Below, one piece after another: positions 18,218 to 27,377 of a stretch of DNA of 64,000 nt. Within the stretch, counting starts at the first letter, position 1. Every line of letters begins with the position of its first letter. The translations under genes and the position numbers were made by a program. The notes beneath the pieces were generated by a model. It saw only the letters and a list, made by a program, of their open reading frames with translations, was not told where the DNA came from and did not search any database. The DNA is from Streptomyces lanatus (GTDB lineage Bacteria > Actinomycetota > Actinomycetes > Streptomycetales > Streptomycetaceae), in NCBI RefSeq assembly GCF_014655715.1, contig NZ_BNBM01000023.1, forward strand, positions 1 to 64,000, read 5' to 3'.

Positions 18218-20596
18218 ATGGCGACTGCCGCGATGCAGACGGACACGGAAAAGCAGGCCGGGCTCCGGCTGGGAGCGAGACTGCGCTGGCGGGGCGGCAC
18301 CTACCGGGTGCTGGTGCTGCAGGGCGAGGAGGTGCAGCTGGGCTGCCTGGATGAGGACGGGGCGGACGCCCGCGCCCTGGTCTCGGCCGTGGTCGGCGCC
18401 GACGACTTCGCCCTCCTCGATGACGACCTGCAGGAACTCGAGAAGGAGCAGGTGGCGGACACCAGCGGCCTGTCCGTCTTGCCGGAGGCCGAGTTGAAGC
18501 TGGTGCGGGACTGGGAACGCCACCTGCGGGAGGTCGACGACGGGGTCCCCCCGGATGCCGAGGAGGGCACGGTGCCGCGCCCCGGCTACGACCCCGGCCA
18601 CTTCACCGTGCGCCAGCGTCTGGCCGCCAAGGCCGCGGAGATGAAGACGCTGGGCTTTAGGCATGCCTCGGCCGGCACGATCGAGCGGCGCAGGCGCGCG
18701 TATCAGGCGCGCGGGGTGTTCGGGCTGATCCGCGAGATCGTGCCGGGCTCGCCCTGGGGGCGCACCGACGAGCGGGTGGTCAAGCTGCTACTGGCGGAGG
18801 TCAAGGCCGGGCTCGGGGAATCCGACGGGGACGCCAGCCGGCTGTACGGGCGGCTGCAGGCCGCCGTGTGGCGCGAACACGAGGCCGACTACGACTCATT
18901 GATGATCTCCCGGGCCACCTTCTACCGGCTGCTGGGCCGGCTGGGCATCAACGTGGCCTCCCTGCACTGGCCCACCGACCGGCGGCTGGACGAGGCCAAC
19001 GGTGCCGTGCCCCCGTACACGCCGACCCTGGCGCGGCGGCTGGGCGAGCAGGTGCAGATCGACTCCACCGGCCTGGACATCATCGCGGTCGGCGACGACG
19101 GACGGCCCGTCCAGGTGGAACTGACCGCGGCGATCGACGTGGCCTCCCGGACCATCATCGGCGCGATGATCGTGCCGAAGGTGCCGGGCCGCGGCCCCCG
19201 GGGGCGGCGGCTGGGTGGACGCGCCACCCGCTCCTTCGACGCGGTGCTCATGCTGGCCCAGGCCCTGGCCCCGATGCCGGCCCGGCCCGGCTGGTCGCCG
19301 CGGGCGCTGGCGGAGCACTCCGAGATGCCGTACGCGGATCTGGTGGCGTGCGACCCGCGGATGGCCGGGGCGGCCGCCCGGCCGGTGATCCGCCCGCGGA
19401 TGGTCGTCGTCGACCACGGCAAGATCTTCAACAGTGAGCATTTCGACGACGTGTGCCGGATGCTGCACATCAAGGTCCGCCCGGCCCGGGAGCGCACCGC
19501 CACCGACAAGGCCATCATCGAGAGCACCTTCAACGCGATCAAGCGGCGGTTCTCGCAGTACGTGGCCGGCTACACCGGCTCCGACCTGAGGCGGCGCGGC
19601 AAGCACGTGACCGAGGGGCCGCTGTGGAGCCTGAACGAGCTGCAGGACCTGCTCAATGAGTGGATTGCCCTGGACTGGCAGCAAAAGCCGCATGACGGGC
19701 TGCGCAGCCCGTACCTGCCCGGCCTGACGATCAGCCCGAACCGCATGTACGCCGCGCTGGTGGCCGCCGAGGGCCATGTGCCGCTCGTGCTCACCCCGCA
19801 CCAGAACCGCAAGCTGCTGCCGTTCAACCACCTGAAGGTGACGGACAAGGGCGTCAGGATCGGCAACCGCACCTACAACAGCGAGGCCCTGCAGGAGTAC
19901 AAGAACCGGCACACCGGGATCCCCGGGCAGGGCAGGCGCTGGCAGATCCGCTACAGCCCCTACGCCCCGCGGTTCGTGTGGCTGTGGGACCACCACAAGG
20001 ACGACTGGGTGGAGGCGGAGTTCATCCACCAGCGGCTCGTCGGCGACGACTGGACCGAGTGGACCTGGGAGCAGGCCACCCTCAACGTGCTCGAGGACGG
20101 CGGCCGCAGGGAAGACCAGCGGCGTATCGCCCGCGAGGTGTCCCGTCTGCGCGAGCGGGCCCGGCGCGGCCCGGACCCCGACGCCCCGCGGGCGCCGCAG
20201 CTGTTCACCGGCCCGGCCCTGGACCTGGACGTGCCGGTGGCCGACCCGTACGAGGGCATCCCCGACCCTGATCCCGCCACCGTGGTGCGGGCACCCAGGC
20301 TGGCCAATCCCGCCGAGGACATCCTGCACGCCGCCCAGCCCGCCCCCGCCACGCCCGCGCCCCGGCCGCAGACAGAAGCCCGGTCGCAGGCGGATCCTGT
20401 GCCGGCGGACACCGATCACGCGGCGGACACCGACAACCATTCGCGGATACCCGCCCAGCCGTACCGGACAGGCGTCCTCAGCCTGCGGGGCGGCGCGGCC
20501 GAGGTGTTCGCCCTCACCCAGCCCTCCACCCCCCATCCGGCCACCGCCCTGGGCACCGACGGGCCCGGCGACGAAGAAGACGGAGAAGAACCGTGA
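18218..20596 (+). CDS. tnsB: TnsB-like DDE transposase
   Basis: A 792-aa Mu/TnsB-type transposase. N-terminal helix-turn-helix-rich region, then the RNase H-like core: first Asp in VQIDSTGLDII, second in VVVDHGKIFNSEHF, and Glu in DKAIIESTFNAIKRR, spaced 35 residues from the second Asp (DD35E). A beta-barrel (Mu C-terminal) region follows, with RIGNRTYNSEALQEYKN as its recognisable strand, then a proline/alanine-rich tail that probably contacts TnsC. The ATG is preceded by GGAGGTG. It overlaps tnsC by 4 bp. All catalytic residues are present. Confidence 0.88.
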   Translation: MATAAMQTDTEKQAGLRLGARLRWRGGTYRVLVLQGEEVQLGCLDEDGADARALVSAVVGADDFALLDDDLQELEKEQVADTSGLSVLPEAELKLVRDWERHLREVDDGVPPDAEEGTVPRPGYDPGHFTVRQRLAAKAAEMKTLGFRHASAGTIERRRRAYQARGVFGLIREIVPGSPWGRTDERVVKLLLAEVKAGLGESDGDASRLYGRLQAAVWREHEADYDSLMISRATFYRLLGRLGINVASLHWPTDRRLDEANGAVPPYTPTLARRLGEQVQIDSTGLDIIAVGDDGRPVQVELTAAIDVASRTIIGAMIVPKVPGRGPRGRRLGGRATRSFDAVLMLAQALAPMPARPGWSPRALAEHSEMPYADLVACDPRMAGAAARPVIRPRMVVVDHGKIFNSEHFDDVCRMLHIKVRPARERTATDKAIIESTFNAIKRRFSQYVAGYTGSDLRRRGKHVTEGPLWSLNELQDLLNEWIALDWQQKPHDGLRSPYLPGLTISPNRMYAALVAAEGHVPLVLTPHQNRKLLPFNHLKVTDKGVRIGNRTYNSEALQEYKNRHTGIPGQGRRWQIRYSPYAPRFVWLWDHHKDDWVEAEFIHQRLVGDDWTEWTWEQATLNVLEDGGRREDQRRIAREVSRLRERARRGPDPDAPRAPQLFTGPALDLDVPVADPYEGIPDPDPATVVRAPRLANPAEDILHAAQPAPATPAPRPQTEARSQADPVPADTDHAADTDNHSRIPAQPYRTGVLSLRGGAAEVFALTQPSTPHPATALGTDGPGDEEDGEEP

Positions 20597-21663
20597 GCCG
20601 TGAAGAACTGATCCGCGCCTTCGGCAGCGGCGTGGCCGAGGCCGTCACCCAGCCCATCGACCCGCCGCTGCTGACCACCCGGGAGGGCTGGGACCTGGCA
20701 GCCTCCCGCCGTCTGGCCCCGCCCGCACGCGCCGACTGGGCCCCCAAGGGCACCAAGGTCGGCCCCCGCGATCCCCGCCTCGTCTACCACGCCGAGATGC
20801 TGCCCGTCGTCACCCCGGCCTTGTGGCGGGGCCTGCTGGATGCACGGCGCCGGTTGCGCAAGAACCGCTTCCACAGCGTCGGCCGCGCCACGGACATGAT
20901 CATCGACGGGGACCGAGGCACCGGCAAGTCCACCCTCCTGGTGCAGATCGGCCGCGGCTACCAGGGCCTGATCGAATCAGACCTGGGCCCCGACCCCAAC
21001 CGCATCCCCGTCATCCACATCACCGTCCCACCGGAACGGGAAAGCAATCTGCACTGGTCACTGCCCTTCGCCGAGTTCCTCGGCCTCAACCACACCCTCA
21101 ACCCGCACGACCGCAACCGGCGCACCGCCGACATGACCGAACCCGTCGCCCACGTGATGCGCCAGGCGAGGACCCGGCTGGTCCTCATCGACGGCATCAA
21201 CCGCATCGAGGACAACGAGATCGCGGCCGCGTTCAGCTACTTCGAATCCTTGCAGGACCGCACCAACGTCACGTTCGTCTTCTGCGGCACCGGCGCCCGC
21301 GAGATCATCCACGAGGCCCGCTACGACAAGCGGCGCAAGAACCTGCCCGACGTGGTCAAGGGCAAGACCTACTTCAGCGACCTGCCGATGCTGTGGGCCG
21401 GGGTCATCCCCTACGGCGAGGCCTGGCACAGCGTCGTGCGGGGCTTCGAGGAGGACCTGTGCCTGTACGACCACAAGCCCGAATCCCTGCTGAAACTCTC
21501 CAAGTACCTGCATCAGCGCACCGGCGGCTACATCGCCTCCCTCAACGACCTGATCTGCCAGGCCGCGCAGGAAACCATCGAAACCTGCACCGAGACCGGC
21601 ACGGAGGCCATCACCAAGCAACTCCTGGACGACATCCGCATCGGCCGCGGCGACAGCCGCTGA
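20593..21663 (+). CDS. tnsC: TnsC/TniB-like AAA+ ATPase
   Basis: A 356-aa AAA+ ATPase that in Tn7 systems links the target selector to the transposase and gives target immunity. Walker A is IDGDRGTGKST near residue 100; Walker B is RLVLIDGINRIED, with an Asp but Gly in place of the usual second acid; VTFVFCGTGAREI is the sensor 1 strand. The GTG start overlaps the tnsB stop (GTGA), so the two are translationally coupled. About 90 residues precede Walker A, possibly the TnsB/TniQ contact region. Confidence 0.85.
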   Translation: MSREELIRAFGSGVAEAVTQPIDPPLLTTREGWDLAASRRLAPPARADWAPKGTKVGPRDPRLVYHAEMLPVVTPALWRGLLDARRRLRKNRFHSVGRATDMIIDGDRGTGKSTLLVQIGRGYQGLIESDLGPDPNRIPVIHITVPPERESNLHWSLPFAEFLGLNHTLNPHDRNRRTADMTEPVAHVMRQARTRLVLIDGINRIEDNEIAAAFSYFESLQDRTNVTFVFCGTGAREIIHEARYDKRRKNLPDVVKGKTYFSDLPMLWAGVIPYGEAWHSVVRGFEEDLCLYDHKPESLLKLSKYLHQRTGGYIASLNDLICQAAQETIETCTETGTEAITKQLLDDIRIGRGDSR

Positions 21664-21843
21664 TCCGCTGGCGTTCGCCGCCCCGCGTCCTCGCGCACAG
21701 GCCGCGGACAGCCAGGGCCGGACGCCTCCCGTCCGCGTGACACCCGTTCACGGCACCGCGCCCAGCGCAGGGGCCAGTCACACGTCCCGACCGCCCGGGG
21801 CAGCCTCCTCACGTCGGCGCACGACGCCTCCGATGATCAGGAT

Positions 21844-21862
21844 GGCGTGGCGGGACCACGCC
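21844..21862. terminator. Stem-loop between convergent genes
   Basis: GGCGTGG, 5-base loop, CCACGCC: a perfect 7-bp stem between the end of tnsC and the end of the minus-strand gene, suitable as a shared terminator. Confidence 0.45.
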
Positions 21863-21876
21863 GCGTGGCAGCTGTC

Positions 21877-22197
21877 TCACACCGCCTTGATCCAGCCGTG
21901 AGCGGCGTCCCCGCGCCTGCGGCAGCGCCCCGGTGTACCGCAGAACTCGCAGGTGGCCGTGGACTGCGCCTCGGCCGCGGCAAGCAGGCCCCGTACCTCG
22001 GGATGCACGGCGGCGACGAGGTGGATGCGGACGCCGCCGAGCTTCTCCTTCAGGTCGGCGATCCGGTAGTCCGGTTCACGGGCGACGAGTTGCTCGTGCA
22101 GCCGCAGGAGCAGGGGGTGCCAGCCCGGCCCGACCACGTGCAGCCGGTCCGGCAGCTGGTGTCCGGGAGCACCGGTCCCGGTCCGGTCATTTTGCAT
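21877..22197 (-). CDS. Small conserved hypothetical protein with CxxC...
   Basis: About 106 aa from the ATG at 22197, which is preceded by GGAAGGAC at good spacing (the frame is open to 22245). It belongs to a conserved actinobacterial/phage small-protein type: GWHPLLLRLHEQLV, then DYRIADLKEKLGGVRIHL, and a C-terminal CEFCGTPGR...GWIKAV block that resembles half a zinc ribbon. Related proteins often occur in phage or accessory DNA. Role unknown. Confidence 0.55.
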   Translation of the reverse strand: MQNDRTGTGAPGHQLPDRLHVVGPGWHPLLLRLHEQLVAREPDYRIADLKEKLGGVRIHLVAAVHPEVRGLLAAAEAQSTATCEFCGTPGRCRRRGDAAHGWIKAV

Positions 22198-22389
22198 TGG
22201 TCTGTCCTTCCGCACTGGCGCGTCGGCCGCTACGCATCGGTGCACCCCGTGCGAGGTGGTGTCGCGCAGCTCAGCGCGCTCTGACCAATGTTCAAGCCAT
22301 CTGGTCTGCCCTCGGCTCGAGCACGGCTCTGCCGCTGTTCCTTCTGCGGAGGGGCCGGCGCGGCTTGGCTCGCTGTCCGAGTGCTCGTC

Positions 22390-25300
22390 TCAGCGGTCTT
22401 GGTGGGTGAACCAGTTCTGTTCGCGGGCCACATCCTGCAGGTGGGAGGCGTCGGAGGCCAGAGCTGAGCGTTCGGCTGCTGCGACGGCGGCCAGGACCCA
22501 TTCGACTGGGTAGTCGAATGGTGCGTCAAGGATGGCAGTGACAGCTTCGGGGGCGTTGTTGAGGACGTCGCTGCGCACGTGGAGCGGCTCCCCGAAGGGC
22601 CCTTGCGAGTAGGGGCCGTAAGCTCTCAGCCCCTCCATCAGCTGCGGCGTAAGGAAGTGTGACGCCCGTTCGGTCAGGGCGTGCAGGGCCGGCCAGGCAG
22701 AGCTGCCGTAGCGAGCCATGTCGATCAGTACCGACTCGTCCAGGGCAGCAAGCCCCTTGCTGGGGACGTAATGGGTGAGGAGGTTGACGGTGGCCAGGCT
22801 CCGATCGGCAGCGGCAACCAGAACAGCTTCTTGCAGGGGTCGTGCCGAGGTCGTGGCGCCCAGCCGGCTGGAGCTCAGGCGCAGTGCGGACAGCATCTCG
22901 TCCGGGATCTGGCTGATGGCGTCGTCCACGTGTTCAAGGTGCTCGAGAAGGGTGTCCTGGGTGGCGGTGCTGAGCAGTGCCAGTACCCAGACCGCACGCG
23001 ACAGCGGGTCGGTGTAGGTGGTGAAGGTGTTCGTCCACCATGTCGGGTCCGCGCGATTGCGACGTATTTCTTGCAGCAGGCGCCCGTAGTCGGGGCGGAG
23101 CCCGAAGCATTCGGAGTCCCGGGTGAGGTCTCCTCCGGTCAGGAACGTTTTGGGATTGGCGGCGGCTCCGATGATGGCGATCTCGGCGGCCAGCCAGCAT
23201 GGTCCGAACAGTTCGCTGACGGCGCGGGCGGTGTTGCCCCAGATTGATGTGGTGTTTGCCTGCCCTGCGGTGTTCTTCGCCTTCTGCTGCAGGAGGGCGA
23301 AGCGGGGGTCCCTGTCGCGAAGACGGCGGAATGCGCCGTGCCGGTGGTGCTGCGGGGCCCAGATGGTCTCTCGCCCGTCTGCGGTATCCGGCTGTTCCCA
23401 TGCCTTGCGTATGTAGTAGTCGGGGCGAAGTACGCGCAGTACGTCTCCCACGTAGCCGGGGCAGAGGTGGGTGATGTCGCTGGCGTGGCCGTCGAGGACG
23501 GCGCGGAGAAGTGTGTGTTCTGCCGGGGAGTCAGGTTCCGCCACAGCTCCGGCGGCGAGGGCCGCGGCTGCGGTGGCCGGGTCGGCCAGGGCGAGGCGGT
23601 TGACGACCGCGGCGCCGACGCGGGCCAGGCTCTGGGTGGGTGCGGCGATCTCCAACCAGGTGCGCTCATTTTCGGTACCGGCTGCCGCGAGCATGTGGTG
23701 CTGCCACCAAGCGTCGAACTTGGCGGGGTCATCCAGACGCGACGCGAGCTGGATGCGTTCGGCTGTCGCCCGGGAGACAGGTTCCTTCTCGACGAGCGCT
23801 CTCAGTCCGGCCGCCAAGCGGTGTCCGCCGCGGTCTCCGGCTACTTCTGGGAGTTCGTGCATGTAGGTGGCGCTGTGGTGGATGAGGCGGACGCTCAGAT
23901 CATCGAGGAAGAGCTCCGCGGCCCGGTTCTGCGAGCGCTTGCGTCCGACGAACACGCCGTCAGCCAGCAGGTTCCAGGCAGCCATGCGGACCTGGTTGGG
24001 GTGCAGGCGGGCCTCGCGCTCCTCCTCCAGCGCCTCCACCATGCCGCCGAGTTCGTTGGGATTGGCGAATCCGGCGTAGAAGCGCAGGGTGTTGAGCCAG
24101 TATCCGCGCCGGACCATGTTGCGCAGCACCTCGCCGGTGTCGAAGCCTCGCTGGTCGGCACCCGCGTACTCGTAGAGGTAGCGGGCTGCGAAGTACTCAC
24201 GCAGCGGCTGCACGTCGAACTCGAAGGTTCCCTGCACCTTGCTCGTGAGGGCCCAGACCCGGTCGGTGACGGCGGTGAACAAGTCGGTGAACATCGACTC
24301 GTCCTTGTCGACGTCGAACAGGTAGTTCATGACCGCTTTGAGTAGTTCGCGGGTCGGCATCTGGCCGTTGCCGTTCTCCGCTTCGGCACGTGCCTGCAGA
24401 TGCCATCCCAAGAACGCTGTGACCTCCTCCAGGTCGGCGCGGTGTTCGTGGACTGTCGCCGACTTCTCCGCCTCCCTGTCCAGGAAGGTCTCCATGTAGG
24501 AGGTGTACAGCGCGGTGCGACTGTTGGGCACGGAGTTGGCGCGCCGCTGCATCAGGAACAACAGGATCGTCAGCTGCATGGGGTTGTCTGCCAGCTGGGC
24601 GATGTGCGGCTCGGCGGAGCGCTGTCTGAACGTCCGCTCCAGCTCGACCAGATCGGGGCCTGATATGTCTCGGGCTCGCGCCCATTTATGCAGGTAGGTG
24701 TTGCGCAGTTCAGGACTGAGGCGGGTGAGCGCGATGGTCTCGAACAGGTTCTCGGACGGTTCGGCCAGTTCTGACGCGTTGGGCCGGGTGGTGACAATCA
24801 ACTGGGCGTTGAGCGCGGTGCGCAGCCGGGCGGTGAAGTTGTCGATCTCGCTGACGACGCGCTTGCGCGTGCTGGGGCTGGCGACTTCATCGAGCCCGTC
24901 GAGGACCACCAGGACGGGCAGTCGGCCCAGAAGATCGTGCACCGTCGCGGCGTCGGCGGGCAGCCCTCCGCCGTGGGCCGTGAAGAACGCGGCAAGGAAT
25001 TGTTCGAGTTGTCCGTCGCGGCGCAGTCGTTTCTTGACCGCGCCCATGTCGTCGGCGAAGGGGTCCTGCCCTGCCAGCCAGGCCGCGTAGTCGTGCAGGT
25101 CGATACGCAGTGCGATACGCGGGTCGGCGGGCTGTTCCGGCGCGGCCGGGCCGATGGCGGACTCGTCGGCTTCGCTGAGGTAGGCCGCGCGGTGGCGCTG
25201 GCACAGGTACTGGCTCAGCGTGGACTTGCCCTGGCCGGGCTCGCCGCGCACCAGGGTGAACGGACGGTCGGCGCGCATCAGGTAGCGGGCGGCCCCGGCC

Positions 25301-26043
25301 AGGTCGGCAGAGTCCTGGCCGAGGTCCAGCGATCCGGGCAGGGGTCGGCGCAGGTTGCTCGGTTCGGAGACACGGGTGGCGCCGACGTCGACGAACAGGT
25401 CGTCGAGGTTGTGGGTGGTCAGTTCGACCTGCTTGAACTTGACCTTGGAGTCTTCCTCCCACTGCGTGGCAATCACCTTCATCACCAGGGTGCGCAGGTC
25501 CTGGTGCTGGGCAGCTGCCCGGGCGCCGTGGATGAAGTACCGCACCAGGTCGTGGCCGGCCAGCATGTCGGCGTAGGCCCACTTCAGTTCGGTGGGCGCG
25601 GCATCGACGCGCGCGTCGATGTCGGAGCGCCACCACACCTGCATGGGGATGTTGAAGTCGCGTTTGAACCGGGTGAGTTCGGCGTCCAGGCGGTCCATGC
25701 TGCCCCGCCCCGGGACGGCCGTGCCGGCGACGGAGGTGATGAGCACGTACCGGGTTGCGCCGGCACGCACCAGTCGGCGAATGTTGTCCGCCTCCTCCTT
25801 CACCGCGGCGCTGAGCCAGGAGACCGGGTTCTGGGCGGCCTTGCTGGTCCATTTCACCTGGTAGACGACGGCTTCGGCGCCGTCGGTGCGGGTCATATCC
25901 CGGCCGCCGTCGGAGTGCCCGACCGGGTAGCAGCGGGCGTCGGGGTGGACGTGGGCAAGGAGGGCCGCGCACAGGCGCTGGAAGTTCTTCTCCGTCAGCC
26001 GCTCGTAGAGATAGTTGCCCTGCCCCGTGCTGGCGTCCGCCAT
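22390..26043 (-). CDS. Restriction-endonuclease-like/NACHT NTPase fusion (predicted defence)
   Basis: A 1217-aa protein from the ATG at 26043, preceded by GGGGGAG. Residues 1-180: a PD-(D/E)xK restriction-type nuclease with GGRDM at about 46-50 and VVYQVKW (QxK) at about 59-65, as in Mrr-like domains. Residues 230-600: a NACHT module with Walker A GEPGQGKST at about 267-275, extended Walker B VVLDGLDEVAS near 379-389, and TTRPN after it. The C-terminal 600 residues are helical repeats likely to sense the trigger. This nuclease-NACHT arrangement is typical of bacterial NLR-like defence proteins that destroy DNA when activated. It is divergent from the XRE-ImmA gene. Confidence 0.8.
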   Translation of the reverse strand: MADASTGQGNYLYERLTEKNFQRLCAALLAHVHPDARCYPVGHSDGGRDMTRTDGAEAVVYQVKWTSKAAQNPVSWLSAAVKEEADNIRRLVRAGATRYVLITSVAGTAVPGRGSMDRLDAELTRFKRDFNIPMQVWWRSDIDARVDAAPTELKWAYADMLAGHDLVRYFIHGARAAAQHQDLRTLVMKVIATQWEEDSKVKFKQVELTTHNLDDLFVDVGATRVSEPSNLRRPLPGSLDLGQDSADLAGAARYLMRADRPFTLVRGEPGQGKSTLSQYLCQRHRAAYLSEADESAIGPAAPEQPADPRIALRIDLHDYAAWLAGQDPFADDMGAVKKRLRRDGQLEQFLAAFFTAHGGGLPADAATVHDLLGRLPVLVVLDGLDEVASPSTRKRVVSEIDNFTARLRTALNAQLIVTTRPNASELAEPSENLFETIALTRLSPELRNTYLHKWARARDISGPDLVELERTFRQRSAEPHIAQLADNPMQLTILLFLMQRRANSVPNSRTALYTSYMETFLDREAEKSATVHEHRADLEEVTAFLGWHLQARAEAENGNGQMPTRELLKAVMNYLFDVDKDESMFTDLFTAVTDRVWALTSKVQGTFEFDVQPLREYFAARYLYEYAGADQRGFDTGEVLRNMVRRGYWLNTLRFYAGFANPNELGGMVEALEEEREARLHPNQVRMAAWNLLADGVFVGRKRSQNRAAELFLDDLSVRLIHHSATYMHELPEVAGDRGGHRLAAGLRALVEKEPVSRATAERIQLASRLDDPAKFDAWWQHHMLAAAGTENERTWLEIAAPTQSLARVGAAVVNRLALADPATAAAALAAGAVAEPDSPAEHTLLRAVLDGHASDITHLCPGYVGDVLRVLRPDYYIRKAWEQPDTADGRETIWAPQHHRHGAFRRLRDRDPRFALLQQKAKNTAGQANTTSIWGNTARAVSELFGPCWLAAEIAIIGAAANPKTFLTGGDLTRDSECFGLRPDYGRLLQEIRRNRADPTWWTNTFTTYTDPLSRAVWVLALLSTATQDTLLEHLEHVDDAISQIPDEMLSALRLSSSRLGATTSARPLQEAVLVAAADRSLATVNLLTHYVPSKGLAALDESVLIDMARYGSSAWPALHALTERASHFLTPQLMEGLRAYGPYSQGPFGEPLHVRSDVLNNAPEAVTAILDAPFDYPVEWVLAAVAAAERSALASDASHLQDVAREQNWFTHQDR

Positions 26044-26202
26044 GCTGCTCCCCCCGACTCGAACTTCCCGTGCAGGTACAGAAGCGACAAGCCTAGACGG
26101 CGCCTGTGACAACGGCGGCGCCGCGAAGCAGCGCGACGCAAGGCATGGCCACGGGGTCAGCGCGGGACGGTAGTTGGGTGCGGCCGACGTCACACGACTT
26201 CC

Positions 26203-26264
26203 GAATCACTTTAGGAATATTTCATGTTAATGTTTTGAGGTCTGATCTGAGGTGGTGTGGTGTG
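26203..26264. promoter_or_regulatory. AT-rich divergent promoter region
   Basis: An abrupt low-GC patch (CTTTAGGAATATTTCATG and on to GTTAATGTTTTGAGG) between the divergent NACHT fusion and the XRE-ImmA gene. It is the likely place for the XRE-ImmA promoter and operator; no exact palindrome is visible. Confidence 0.4.
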
Positions 26265-27377
26265 ATGACATCCGGTGGCCTGCAGGCTCACCCCGGTATG
26301 CTCGCGCTCGCGCGCGAGTCGCGGGGGATGACGCAGACCGGGGTCGCCGACGCCATGACCAAAGCGTCGGACGGAGGCGCCGTTGTCTCCCAGGGGTACG
26401 TCAGCAAGGCGGAGTCGGGGCGGCTGCAAGTCAGCGAGGACCGGTTGGCGCTGTACGCCGCCGCCCTTGGCTACCCTCCGGAGCTGCTGTGCGTGGATCC
26501 GCAGGTGAGCGGTGTGGGTATCGGGCTGATCCATCACCGCAAGCGGGCCTCTCTGTCCGCGCCCGCGCTGCGGCGCATTCACGCCCAACTCGCTCTGGTG
26601 CGGCTGCAGGTGTCCGGGATGGCCGGTGCCGCCGCCGTACCGGATGCCACGCACCGGTTTCCGCAGGTGACGCTGGACGATCTCACGACCGCCAAGGACG
26701 CGGCGCGCCGGGTGCGCCGGGAGTGGGAACTGCCGGCGGGTCCGGTGGCCGATGTGATCGCCTCCGTCGAGGCGGCGGGCGGCTGGGTCGTGGTGCGGGA
26801 CCTGGGCAGCGGGTTGCTGGATGCGGTCAGCCAGTGGGACGGCCGCCAGCGGCCGCTGATGCTGGTCAACGACGCTGCTCCGGGCGACCGTTGCCGTTTC
26901 AGCGTCGCGCACGAGCTGGGGCATCTGGTGATGCACACCGAGCCCGGCAGGGCAGGAGAGCAGGAGAAGCAGGCCGATGCCTTCGCTTCGGAGTTCCTGA
27001 TGCCCGCGGCCGACATCCGACGGGCGTTCGCCGGCGGTGTGGACCTTGCGCAACTGGCGGCGCTCAAGCGCATCTGGCGGGTGTCCATGAGCGCGTTGCT
27101 GCGGCGCGCGGTCGACCTGAACGCCCTCAGCGAGTGGCAGTACCGCACCGTGGTGGTGGAGATGTCGGCTCTCGGCTACCGCACCGCCGAACCGGTCGAG
27201 ATCACGCCGGAACGGCCGCGGTGCGTTGAGGCGCTGGTGGACACCCTGCTGTCGGACCGCGGCCTGGACATCGACCAGGCGGCAGCCTGCGCCCGGCTGC
27301 TGCCCCAGGACTTTGAACGCCTGTACGTGGCAGGCGACCGCTCATTATCCCGTGCCGCTTCGAAGGTGAGGCCATGA
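26265..27377 (+). CDS. XRE-type regulator with ImmA/IrrE metallopeptidase domain
   Basis: A 370-aa two-domain protein. N-terminal HTH (MTQTGVADAM...SQGYVSKAESGRLQVS, residues 20-60) and a C-terminal zinc peptidase with HELGH at about 216-220 and the downstream KQADAFASEFLMP helix that supplies the third ligand. ImmA/IrrE proteins cleave or sense repressors in mobile elements and toxin systems. The ATG at 26265 has GAGGTGG upstream; the frame is open earlier without a ribosome-binding site. Its stop overlaps the next gene (ATGA), so the pair is co-translated: a regulator-protease controlling a partner enzyme. Confidence 0.8.
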   Translation: MTSGGLQAHPGMLALARESRGMTQTGVADAMTKASDGGAVVSQGYVSKAESGRLQVSEDRLALYAAALGYPPELLCVDPQVSGVGIGLIHHRKRASLSAPALRRIHAQLALVRLQVSGMAGAAAVPDATHRFPQVTLDDLTTAKDAARRVRREWELPAGPVADVIASVEAAGGWVVVRDLGSGLLDAVSQWDGRQRPLMLVNDAAPGDRCRFSVAHELGHLVMHTEPGRAGEQEKQADAFASEFLMPAADIRRAFAGGVDLAQLAALKRIWRVSMSALLRRAVDLNALSEWQYRTVVVEMSALGYRTAEPVEITPERPRCVEALVDTLLSDRGLDIDQAAACARLLPQDFERLYVAGDRSLSRAASKVRP

